This document shows, piece by piece, positions 25,808 to 33,745 of a stretch of DNA of 64,000 nucleotides. Source of the stretch: Weissella kandleri (lineage in GTDB: Bacteria; Bacillota; Bacilli; Lactobacillales; Lactobacillaceae). Location: NCBI RefSeq assembly GCF_001438705.1, contig NZ_JQBP01000003.1, positions 158,610-222,609 on the forward strand, given 5' to 3'. Numbering within the stretch: the stretch's first letter is position 1; every line of letters begins with the position of its first letter. A program made the translations under genes and the position numbers. The notes below the pieces were generated by a model that searched no databases, was not told the origin of the DNA, and worked only from the letters and a program-made list of their open reading frames with translations.

Positions 25808-27625
25808 TTATTTTTCGTTGGTCAACGTCTCAATCAATGCTTCAAATTCATCTAACCGCTGTTCAAACAACTTAAATGTAGCTTGCAAATAATCGGTCTT
25901 CTCCATATCAACGCCTGCTTGCCGCATCACGTCTAATGGATAGGCTGACGAACCGGCTTGCAAGTAATTGAAGTAAGCTTTTACGCCTCCATTCCCAGGT
26001 GCTAAGATATTTTGTGAAAGTGCCGTCGCCGCAGCAAACCCAGTCGCATACTGGAAGACATAGAAGTCATAATAGAAGTGCGGAATCCGAGCCCATTCAT
26101 AAGCAATTTCGGGATCTTTGGTCAACGCATCCCCATAGTAATTATGATTCAAAGCAGCATAATATTCATCCAAAGTATCCGCCGTCAATGGAACCCCGGC
26201 AGCATCCAATTCATGAACGTGTTGCTCAAATTCAGCAAATTGCGTTTGGCGGAAAACCGTCCCTTTAACGCCGTCCAAATATTGATTCAATATATAAGCC
26301 CGTAAATAAGGATCCGATTCCGTCTTTAATAAATGTTCCGTCAGCAGATTTTCATTTGTCGTTGACGCAATCTCCGCCAAGAAGATAGGATAATCACCAT
26401 ATTGATACGGCTGATTTTGCCTAGTCTCGTAACTGTGCACTGAATGTCCCATTTCATGGACTAGCGTATACAAATTATTCAGGTTATCAACCCAATTTAA
26501 CAAGATGAATGGATTCGTGTCATACATTCCGCCTGAATAAGCGCCACTACGCTTCCCCTGATTTTCAATCACGTCAATCCAACGTTCATCAAAAGCCCGT
26601 TGCACCACATCTAGATATTCATCGCCAAGAGGCGCTAAAGCTTCTAAGGCTTTGGCTTGAGCACTAGGATAATCAATATAGTAATCTGGATCTCCCATGA
26701 TTGGTGTATACAAATCATATGAATGCAAACTGTCCAAGTTTAACAAGCGCTTACGCAACTTCACATATCGTTGCAAGAGTGGTAAGGCACGATGCGTTTC
26801 ATCAATTAAATTATCATAAACTGCCTCAGGGATAAAGTTTTGAGCTAAGGCCGCTGACCGCGCTGAATCATAATGATGCACCCGCGCTAAGTAGTTATGT
26901 TGTTTCACATTTCCACTTAACAAGGTACTAAAAGTATTCCGGAATTGCTCATAAGGTTGATAAAACTTTTTAAAAGCCATCCGACGCACTTCAGACTGCG
27001 TCGATTCCAAAAGGCGACTATAAACTCCATTCGTTAAATGTTCCTCTTCGCCCTCTTCATTAATGGTCCAACCAAAGTCCAAATCGGCGTTATCCAAAAT
27101 ATTAAAGGTCGTTTGTGAGGCGTTCAAAACTTCAGAAGCCCCTGCTAATAGTTCTTCGCTTTCCCGATCAAGCACGTGCCCTTTTTGTTGTAAAATGGCA
27201 TCAAAGTAATGCTCATACGGTGCTAAACGCGGTTCAGCCTGAAAGAAGGCTTGTAATTCAACCGGTGACAGGGTCAACACTGCAGGATCAAAAAAGGCAA
27301 TCGCACTCGCAACACGTGCGGCTAAGCCTTCAGATCGCGTATTTAAGCCTTGATAATATGCATTATTCGTATCCTGATCTGACTTTAATGAGGCATACAC
27401 ATAAATCTTTTCTAATTGCCGCATTACGTTCAGACCGTATTGTAGACCGGCGTATAAATCAGCCCCTGAATTCAAAAGTTGGTCCGCGATTTGATCAGCT
27501 TCTGTCAATTCTTGCTCCAACTTTTTCACCGCAGCTTCCCATGCCACATCATCTTCAAAAATCGTCGTTAAATCCCAGGTTGCTGACTCTGGAACTTCTG
27601 CTCGTGTTGGCGTTTCATTTGCCAT
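25808..27625 (-). CDS. pepF: Oligoendopeptidase F (M3 metallopeptidase)
   Basis: PepF hydrolyses oligopeptides of about 7-17 residues in the cytosol. The 605-residue protein has the zinc motif HEMGH near residues 390-394 and the downstream Glu in the NENLLTEHLL helix that completes the site. The start ATG 27625 is preferred; a GTG 12 bases upstream is the alternative. The 5' end overlaps coiA by 11 nt. The coiA-pepF pairing is also known from other lactobacilli and Bacillus (yjbF/yjbG). No strong terminator follows the stop codon. Confidence 0.95.
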   Translation of the reverse strand: MANETPTRAEVPESATWDLTTIFEDDVAWEAAVKKLEQELTEADQIADQLLNSGADLYAGLQYGLNVMRQLEKIYVYASLKSDQDTNNAYYQGLNTRSEGLAARVASAIAFFDPAVLTLSPVELQAFFQAEPRLAPYEHYFDAILQQKGHVLDRESEELLAGASEVLNASQTTFNILDNADLDFGWTINEEGEEEHLTNGVYSRLLESTQSEVRRMAFKKFYQPYEQFRNTFSTLLSGNVKQHNYLARVHHYDSARSAALAQNFIPEAVYDNLIDETHRALPLLQRYVKLRKRLLNLDSLHSYDLYTPIMGDPDYYIDYPSAQAKALEALAPLGDEYLDVVQRAFDERWIDVIENQGKRSGAYSGGMYDTNPFILLNWVDNLNNLYTLVHEMGHSVHSYETRQNQPYQYGDYPIFLAEIASTTNENLLTEHLLKTESDPYLRAYILNQYLDGVKGTVFRQTQFAEFEQHVHELDAAGVPLTADTLDEYYAALNHNYYGDALTKDPEIAYEWARIPHFYYDFYVFQYATGFAAATALSQNILAPGNGGVKAYFNYLQAGSSAYPLDVMRQAGVDMEKTDYLQATFKLFEQRLDEFEALIETLTNEK

Positions 27626-28700
27626 TGTAATACCCACTTTCTTTTATTCTCATACTTACTAGCCAGGCTGGTAAAGCCGCTAATTTTTCATTAATATCAG
27701 TATACCAAATTAAAGGTTCTTGGAGCCTATATTTCCCCGTATCGCAACTAACCACTTGCTGAGCTTGCCATTCATCTAATACTTGTTGGAGCCAAAGTTC
27801 TTGCACCCGCTTCAAGGAAATCAAATGGGGAGTCAGCCATTGAAAATGTTCCAACCACTTCAGCAAAATTTTCCAATCACATACTCTTTGCTCCAATAAT
27901 AATAATAGTTGCAGTCGCACCGACCAATATGGCTCACTCAAGCCACCAATTTGAGGCGCCAAACCATGAGCCGACCATGGGATTGCTTCTAAACAATGTC
28001 CTTGTTGATATAAATTAACGGCTAAAAATCGTAATTTACCCCGACCATATCTTTGTGTCATTTGTAAAGCTTTTACCTGACGCCAAGCTAATTGTTCTAA
28101 GTTAGTTTGCCCTAAACGGTTCTGCCTAACCTTTCGATCATTATCAACATGTTGCCACGGAATACTAAAAAGGCCGCGTTGACTTTGCCAAAAATAGATA
28201 TGCGGCAAGGCTTGGCCTGTACCCCAAAAGCCAAAAGTACGTCCTAAACGCGTCCATACCTTTCTTTGTTGATAACGTTCTCCCAAAATCCACAGCACTA
28301 CAATCCCCAACTGACGATATCCCGCACTGCGCTTTTGCACTTGCTGAAACGACAAAGCAGCGCACTGAAATTCAAGCGCAATCACCTGATTGTTTTTATA
28401 AATAACCAAATCGGCTCGTTGCTTAATCACGGGAAAGTATTGTTCTAACTGCACATAATAACCACGCGCTTCAAAAAATTGTTTAAGTGCTTGTTTACCA
28501 ACTAAATGTTCCTGCGTCTCGCCCTCAGTTGCTCGCGCACAAACGCAGTGGCGTTGATGCGCAAAGTGTGCTATTTTCAAACGACCACAGCGCAAAAATA
28601 CTGGCTGCTGACAACCAGGACACACAAAATGAGAATCTCTTCCTTCTTTGCCCCGACTTGCTTCAATCAGTTGCCCCTTCCCATCTTGTGCTACAAACAT
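27615..28700 (-). CDS. coiA: Competence protein CoiA
   Basis: CoiA is a late competence protein needed for processing incoming DNA during transformation. The 361-residue protein starts at ATG 28700 after GGGAGG. It has an N-terminal zinc-ribbon-like part (VCPGCQQPVFLRCG near residue 26, then HFAHQRHC) and a nuclease-like core with the Asp in RADLVIY and Glu-x-Gln in ALEFQC around residues 95-113. It overlaps pepF downstream. With mecA 0.5 kb away it hints at a competence programme, but no com machinery is inside the window. Confidence 0.9.
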   Translation of the reverse strand: MFVAQDGKGQLIEASRGKEGRDSHFVCPGCQQPVFLRCGRLKIAHFAHQRHCVCARATEGETQEHLVGKQALKQFFEARGYYVQLEQYFPVIKQRADLVIYKNNQVIALEFQCAALSFQQVQKRSAGYRQLGIVVLWILGERYQQRKVWTRLGRTFGFWGTGQALPHIYFWQSQRGLFSIPWQHVDNDRKVRQNRLGQTNLEQLAWRQVKALQMTQRYGRGKLRFLAVNLYQQGHCLEAIPWSAHGLAPQIGGLSEPYWSVRLQLLLLLEQRVCDWKILLKWLEHFQWLTPHLISLKRVQELWLQQVLDEWQAQQVVSCDTGKYRLQEPLIWYTDINEKLAALPAWLVSMRIKESGYYNGK

Positions 28701-28754
28701 CAGGCTGATCCTCCCTTGTCTAAATCCCTTTAAACAATAAGAACCATTTTCCCC

Positions 28755-29072
28755 TTAAGCCGTTAAATTTTCTATCAAATTAACTAATTTTTCTTGTTGA
28801 ATATTCCCAAATTCGTGCATATCCAACAAAGCACCGGGCAAATCATGCTGATCTAAAACTTGATTAATTGTATCCCACTGATAAGCCACCATCGGCAACG
28901 CTAAAACCACTTCTGGCTGCACATCAGACAAAGCATCAGCCAATTGATCCGTACTAACAATTGAAATTTCATAGAAATGACCTTGTTGTTTTGCCGTACT
29001 TTTTAAATCTTCCATAAACAAGGTTGTTGATAGTCCTGGAACCCCCACTAACATCACCCTTTGATCTGCCAT
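28755..29072 (-). CDS. PTS lactose/cellobiose IIB-like protein lacking the phospho-cysteine
   Basis: This 105-residue protein aligns by eye over its full length with cellobiose-type EIIB. The first strand and loop LVGVPGLSTTLF matches the EIIB LVCxxGxSTSLL pattern, and LALPMVAYQW and LDMHEFG match later elements. The phosphoryl-accepting cysteine is replaced by Gly10, so it cannot carry phosphate in the usual way. The start ATG 29072 has an AGGAG site. No IIA or IIC gene is near. It sits between coiA and mecA. A regulatory or binding role is possible but unknown. Confidence 0.75.
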   Translation of the reverse strand: MADQRVMLVGVPGLSTTLFMEDLKSTAKQQGHFYEISIVSTDQLADALSDVQPEVVLALPMVAYQWDTINQVLDQHDLPGALLDMHEFGNIQQEKLVNLIENLTA

Positions 29073-29137
29073 ATTAAGCTCCTTTCTAACTATGTCCACC
29101 ATTTATTGGATTGAAATTAAAGGTTTAGTTCTAATAA

Positions 29138-29160
29138 AAAAGGCCGGTAACCACCGACCA
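29138..29160 (-). terminator. mecA terminator
   Basis: On the minus strand a 7-bp stem (GGTCGGT with ACCGGCC, one G-T pair) is followed by six T, 20 bp past the mecA stop codon. Confidence 0.7.
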
Positions 29161-29180
29161 TATCTAAATTCGAGACTAGT

Positions 29181-29885
29181 TTAGTTAAAAATAGCCTGAA
29201 CTTGTTCCAACGCATCTTGTTCAAAAATGGTTTGTCCGTGTTCAGCGGCAATCGAAATATCAACTGGCGTAACTTCTCCATATTCGCGCAACAATGCTTT
29301 TAAATTCTTCATCCGTTGTTCAGAATTACTTTGTGGGACATTCAATTCGAGGTAATAAACTTGATTATATTCAACTAAGCGATTAGCCCCAGTGATTTGC
29401 GTGGATTGCGCTAATTGGACTAGGGCTTCAAAGTCATCAAACTTGGCTGTCAATGTCTTAGTTGGCTCATCTGCGCCTTGAGCCAAGTCACGATGTTGAT
29501 CTAACCGATTGGTTTCATTTTGAGCTTTATCCCCATCCGTCCCCAATAATTTATTCAACACTTCTTCTGGTACTTGGTCTTTTAATTCTGACCCGCGACG
29601 ACTTTCCATCATCTTTCTTAATAATTCTTTAGGAATTTGGTCTTCATTCACATTTTTCATAATGAAAACTTCTAATCCGTCCTTATTAGGCATCACCTGA
29701 AACGAAACAGCTTCATTTTGCTCAAATTCTTCTTCGATATTGGCTTCTGCCAAGATACTATAGAATAGTTTTTCAACCTCACTTTGATCGCTCATCAATT
29801 CCATCAAGGTAATATTACGCTCTTTTAAATCATTATTCGTGATAAATACGCGAATAGTATCATCATCAATGCGTTCCAGCTCCAT
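29181..29885 (-). CDS. mecA: Adaptor protein MecA
   Basis: MecA hands substrates such as ComK, ComX/SigX or Spx to ClpC for degradation and so restrains competence. The 234-residue protein has the N-terminal substrate-binding domain (MELERIDDDTIRVFI, residues 1-80), an acidic and Gln-rich linker (about 90-140), and the C-terminal ClpC-binding domain with FDDFEALVQLA and the family ending. spx, its usual neighbour, is not adjacent. It is followed by a terminator. Confidence 0.93.
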   Translation of the reverse strand: MELERIDDDTIRVFITNNDLKERNITLMELMSDQSEVEKLFYSILAEANIEEEFEQNEAVSFQVMPNKDGLEVFIMKNVNEDQIPKELLRKMMESRRGSELKDQVPEEVLNKLLGTDGDKAQNETNRLDQHRDLAQGADEPTKTLTAKFDDFEALVQLAQSTQITGANRLVEYNQVYYLELNVPQSNSEQRMKNLKALLREYGEVTPVDISIAAEHGQTIFEQDALEQVQAIFN

Positions 29886-29979
29886 CAGCTTTGCCTCCTC
29901 ACTATCTTTAAATTTATAATTCCAGACTAATTTGTTTGTCTAGATTTATGAGATTTATGCTGTTCACCAGCACAAGTTT

Positions 29980-30120
29980 TTAGTGGAGGCCGTCCAAAAA
30001 TTCATCTAAGACTTTTGAATCCATCAATTCCACATGAATTTGTCCACGTTTTAACTGAAGATCCATCTCTTTGGCCATCCGGGTAGCATGTTTCTTAACT
30101 AATTTATCTACTTTTTTCAT
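29980..30120 (-). CDS. Small basic 46-residue protein
   Basis: This open frame of 46 codons runs from ATG 30120, with a GGGG ribosome site 8 nt upstream, to TAA 29980-29982. It lies between the MscL-like gene and mecA on the same strand. The N-terminal half is Lys/Arg-rich (MKKVDKLVKKHATRMAKEM) and amphipathic; the C-terminal half is acidic. I do not recognise it. Gene status rests on the good ribosome site, the clean spacing and the sensible composition. Confidence 0.5.
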   Translation of the reverse strand: MKKVDKLVKKHATRMAKEMDLQLKRGQIHVELMDSKVLDEFLDGLH

Positions 30121-30148
30121 GGCTCTTACCCCTTTTCTTTCTTATCAA

Positions 30149-30703
30149 TTATAACATTTTCGTATCATTTTGCTGACTTTTATTCAGTTCAATTAATTCC
30201 CTTAAAAGCTTATTCGTTTCTTGTTGCCCTTTTTTAATTTCCATTGTTTCGGCCAAGCTAGCATTATAGCCAAAGCGTTCCTTAGGATTGCGTACCAACA
30301 TTAAATTTAGTAACTTCACTAACGCAAAAACTGAGACTGCAATCAAAATCATTGTGAAAAATGATTTAATAAAGTTGGACCATGGAATTACCGCCCCATT
30401 CACAATTCCTTTGACTAGCCAGACATAGACAAACTGAACAACCCCTGAACTTAAATCCACAAACGTTTTTACAAAATCTGAGAAAGCATTTCCCACAACT
30501 ACACCAACGGCAAAACCCATCACCTTGTCACTAGTCAAAAAGAGCCGAAAGTCACCAGCTAAACGACTATCAATCATCGCATCGCTTAAATTATTCACGG
30601 CATCCATCGTTTCAGAAATTGGATCGGGAATTTCTATTTTTCGTCTTTGGCGTTTTGCTTTTTTTATTTCATCTGTATTTGTTATCTTTGTCAAAATCAT
30701 CAC
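30149..30703 (-). CDS. MscL-family large-conductance mechanosensitive channel-like protein, atypical
   Basis: The core resembles MscL. There is a pore-helix-like segment FRLFLTSDKVMGFAVGVVVGNAFSDFVK at about residues 53-80 and a second helix WSNFIKSFFTMILIAVSVFALVKLL around 108-132, followed by a charged cytoplasmic tail. Unlike typical MscL of 120-150 residues it has a basic N-terminal extension of about 50 residues. The canonical MPPIG motif after the first helix is absent. The start is uncertain: GTG 30703, ATG 30700 or TTG 30694, the last being best spaced from AGGAG. It follows dnaD by 7 bp. Confidence 0.65.
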   Translation of the reverse strand: MMILTKITNTDEIKKAKRQRRKIEIPDPISETMDAVNNLSDAMIDSRLAGDFRLFLTSDKVMGFAVGVVVGNAFSDFVKTFVDLSSGVVQFVYVWLVKGIVNGAVIPWSNFIKSFFTMILIAVSVFALVKLLNLMLVRNPKERFGYNASLAETMEIKKGQQETNKLLRELIELNKSQQNDTKML

Positions 30704-30710
30704 TCCTAAT

Positions 30711-31469
30711 TTACTGGCCTAAATGTAATAAATCCACATTTAATGGTACTTGCTGTTGTTTAGGGAACTGGTTTTGAGTGTTTTGTTTTTGATACTGTTT
30801 TCGGCGTTTACTATTCATAATGACATCTTCTTCTGAACGATAATTTAAGCGCGTCCAGTTTACTAGAATTGACTCAATATAACGTAAATTCAATGCCTGA
30901 TTCGCCACCGCTTCTTTAATCGCTGCGCGCATTAAAACTGGCAAAAAATGATCTACATCAAACCAATTGCTGACCGTCTCTAACTCCAACGGCGATAATT
31001 GTCGTCCAAATTCTTGCTCAAGCATGGTGAAAATATCCGCACGTGATGGTTCATCCCCTACCGCATGTTGCCCCGTCGTTTTGGGCGTTTGTACAGGCTG
31101 TGCCATCCGATCAAAAGCTCTTTGCGTATCAGGGCGCGGCAGTTGCATTAACTTTTGATAAAGCACTTGAAAATTCAAAGTGGTCGTCAATTTTTCAGCA
31201 TCATCCCGATGAGTTTCAAAAACCACTAACCCTTTGGCCCGCATAGATTCCAAACGCGCAAAAACTTCAGTTGGCTTCATTCCCATATAATCTGCAATCT
31301 TTTCCGTACTCGGCTCTTGATATCCGCGATCGAGCATGGCTTTGACTTCTAAAAAAACCACTAATTCATCGACCGTCATACCGAGCAATCGATATTTTTG
31401 CAATAATAACACGCTCACGTCAATCGATCCAGCGTTTATAAATTGCTGTAATTGCGCATCATCTACCAT
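30711..31469 (-). CDS. dnaD: DnaD-family DNA replication protein
   Basis: DnaD helps remodel DNA and load the helicase at origins and stalled forks together with DnaB and DnaI. The 252-residue protein has an N-terminal winged-helix domain (about residues 15-95) and a C-terminal DnaB_2/DnaD domain (IFTMLEQEFGRQLSPLELET to NYRSEEDV, about 145-220) with the YxxxI-like signature LRYIESILVNW. A Gln-rich basic tail follows. The classical neighbour nth is missing; a MscL-like gene follows instead. Confidence 0.88.
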   Translation of the reverse strand: MVDDAQLQQFINAGSIDVSVLLLQKYRLLGMTVDELVVFLEVKAMLDRGYQEPSTEKIADYMGMKPTEVFARLESMRAKGLVVFETHRDDAEKLTTTLNFQVLYQKLMQLPRPDTQRAFDRMAQPVQTPKTTGQHAVGDEPSRADIFTMLEQEFGRQLSPLELETVSNWFDVDHFLPVLMRAAIKEAVANQALNLRYIESILVNWTRLNYRSEEDVIMNSKRRKQYQKQNTQNQFPKQQQVPLNVDLLHLGQ

Positions 31470-31494
31470 TTCTTCTTACTTCCTTCTATCAAGC

Positions 31495-32334
31495 TTAATA
31501 TCCTAAACGTCCGCCATGCACTTCTGTGACATTGGTTGTGATGATAAAAGCATCTGGATCAATATCATGGACTTGTCGCAGTAGATGTGCATAGTCACTT
31601 CTATCGAGCATAACCATTACCATTTCACGACCTTCATTTGTATAACCACCGCGTGCTTCATAGGTGGTCCAACTTAATTTTTCTTTCGCTAACATCGCTT
31701 GAATCTCATCCAATGCATCATTACTCATAATTTGAACCTGGCGCTTCAAATCAAAGCCCGTTTCAATGTAACGCATCACAATTGAGGTGATGACCAATGA
31801 GAAAGCCGCCAAGAAGAACGCATTGGTTCCTGAAACTAATAAATTAAACGCTGTAATTATCATATCAATCAGTAATAGCGACAAAGCTGAATTAATCCCA
31901 AAATACTTTTTTAGAATCATTGGCGGCACCGTTGTCCCACCGGCCGAAGCTTCTAGTCGGTAAAGAATTGCCACTCCCGTCGCAAAGACCGTTCCTCCAA
32001 TAATCACAGCCAAGACTGCATCATCGACTACCTGATAACTAGGTGTAATATACATCAAAAAGGGGAGTAAGAAACTTCCCACAATAATTTTTTGCACCAT
32101 TTGCCGATTTAAAAACAGCATTGATAATCCAATCATCAATAAATTGACACCTAAAACCGTCAATGAACGATTAATCCCAAAAGCTGCTGATAATAAAATT
32201 GCGATTCCAGTTGCTCCCCCGGCAGCGACGTTAATCGGTGCATAGAATAAATTAATTGCTAAGGCTACTAATTCTAAGGCTATTATCATTGTGAGCCCGC
32301 GGAACCATTTTTGATGAGTTAATCGTCTTTGCAT
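31495..32334 (-). CDS. YitT-family membrane protein (DUF161/DUF2179)
   Basis: This is a 279-residue member of the YitT family. It has five or six membrane helices in the first 190 residues, with the typical NVAAGGATGIAILL and EASAGGTTVPPMIL segments. The soluble C-terminal DUF2179 domain (about 195-279) contains the VMVMLDRSDYAHLLRQVHDI pattern. The biochemical role is unknown; transport or export has been proposed for the family. It lies between dnaD and cca on the same strand with short gaps. Confidence 0.88.
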   Translation of the reverse strand: MQRRLTHQKWFRGLTMIIALELVALAINLFYAPINVAAGGATGIAILLSAAFGINRSLTVLGVNLLMIGLSMLFLNRQMVQKIIVGSFLLPFLMYITPSYQVVDDAVLAVIIGGTVFATGVAILYRLEASAGGTTVPPMILKKYFGINSALSLLLIDMIITAFNLLVSGTNAFFLAAFSLVITSIVMRYIETGFDLKRQVQIMSNDALDEIQAMLAKEKLSWTTYEARGGYTNEGREMVMVMLDRSDYAHLLRQVHDIDPDAFIITTNVTEVHGGRLGY

Positions 32335-32414
32335 AGAATTCCCCGTTTATTCCAGTTTATTTATTAGTTCAATCGTTTGCTTAATTGCTTGCTAAATGTA
32401 AGTAATTTATCTTA

Positions 32415-33632
32415 TCAAGCCTGGGGGCTGGCGTCAAGCTTGACGGCTTGAGCCAGTAATGCATCCTTAGTATTAGCGACTTGATCTGCCACCACGGCTT
32501 GTTCCAATTTCAACAAAATTTGCCCTAATTTCGGTCCAGCTGGCATCTTTAATTCTTGCATCAACGTTTGACCGTTAATTGCCAACTCTTGGCGTTTATG
32601 AATCGGTAAACGCTCATACCGCCGATTCCAATCGCTCCCCATCATAGGCATCTCACTAATTTCACCCACAGCCTGGGCCGTAACTAAAGCGGGGCCTGCT
32701 TGGTACAAATCCCAATCGGTTGGCACGTCCATTCGCGCAATGTTCAATACCCGCAAGGCTGCTTGCGCCATTTGAATGAGTTCATTACTATGTTTCCAAA
32801 GTCGCAAAAAATCGCCGGCATCCGACGCCGTCAAGCCTAACTCAAAAGCCATTAACGTCCAAGCTTGTGTGGCTGTTTGTGGCTGACGCACTGCCAATTG
32901 TTCAGTATAGCCCCATAAGTCAATATCTTTTTGATTCAACCCCGGTAAATATTGATTAAGCTCTAACATAATAAGCATCAACAAGCCTAATTGCGCATTA
33001 GGTGCTTGTAATAATTTAGTCATTTCATCATTTAAACGCTCAACTGAAATTTTAGCTAACAAATTCCGTTTTTTCACAATCGCTTGTTTGGTTTGCAAAT
33101 CAATCCCAAAATTCAATTGCGCCGCAAAACGCACAGCCCGCATCATCCGCAAAGCATCTTCATTAAAGCGCTCGGATGGATCTCCCACCGCACGCAAAAT
33201 ATGCTGCTTGAGATCAGTTAAACCATCAAACATATCAATCACGGTTCCATCCGCTTTTAAAGCTAACGCATTGATAGTAAAATCGCGTCGCTTTAAATCT
33301 TCACTCAGATTTCGTACAAATTTAACTTTGTCAGGACGCCGATAATCAGTATAGCCCGACTCTGTCCGAAAAGTTGTAATTTCATAACCATCCCCGTGAT
33401 CTAAGACCATCACCGTTCCGTGCTCGATTCCCGTATCGACAGTCTTTTTAAATAACTGCTTCACTTCCTCAGGATATGCAGAGGTTGCAATATCCACATC
33501 ATGTGGTGCACGTCCTAACAGGGTATCCCGCACTGATCCACCTACAAAATAAGCTTCATACCCCTCTGCTTCAAGCGTCTCTAAAATCGGTTGCGCATGT
33601 TTAAATGCCTCTGGTAATGTTTGTAATTGCAT
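32415..33632 (-). CDS. cca: CCA tRNA nucleotidyltransferase
   Basis: This enzyme adds or repairs the 3' CCA of tRNAs. The 405-residue class II enzyme has the nucleotidyltransferase signature GGSVRDTLLGRAPHDVDIAT near residues 31-50, with the catalytic Asp-x-Asp. The conserved RRDFTINALAL follows near 115, then the helical neck and body domains. It starts within the stop codon of a 37-codon ORF (TAATG), and the GGAGG ribosome site lies inside that ORF, so translation is coupled to it and to recD2. Confidence 0.94.
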   Translation of the reverse strand: MQLQTLPEAFKHAQPILETLEAEGYEAYFVGGSVRDTLLGRAPHDVDIATSAYPEEVKQLFKKTVDTGIEHGTVMVLDHGDGYEITTFRTESGYTDYRRPDKVKFVRNLSEDLKRRDFTINALALKADGTVIDMFDGLTDLKQHILRAVGDPSERFNEDALRMMRAVRFAAQLNFGIDLQTKQAIVKKRNLLAKISVERLNDEMTKLLQAPNAQLGLLMLIMLELNQYLPGLNQKDIDLWGYTEQLAVRQPQTATQAWTLMAFELGLTASDAGDFLRLWKHSNELIQMAQAALRVLNIARMDVPTDWDLYQAGPALVTAQAVGEISEMPMMGSDWNRRYERLPIHKRQELAINGQTLMQELKMPAGPKLGQILLKLEQAVVADQVANTKDALLAQAVKLDASPQA

Positions 33633-33745
33633 TAGCTTTGCCTCCTTTCACCACTAATCTTACGTGGAAACAATAATAAGCCCAAAAACAACCCACCACT
33701 GAATCCAAGGATTGATTGCTTTTTAATTTTTCTAAAGAAAGTCAT
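33632..33745 (-). CDS. Small 37-residue single-helix membrane protein between recD2 and cca
   Basis: ATG 33745 lies inside the recD2 stop region, with an AAGGAG about 10 nt upstream. The frame ends TAA 33632-33634, sharing one base with the cca start codon. The product has a basic N-terminus (MTFFRKIKKQS), one glycine-rich hydrophobic helix (about residues 12-27) and a basic tail. It bridges two coupled genes exactly, with overlaps at both ends. A real micro-protein is likely, but a purely coupling role for the frame is possible. No family is recognised. Confidence 0.55.
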   Translation of the reverse strand: MTFFRKIKKQSILGFSGGLFLGLLLFPRKISGERRQS

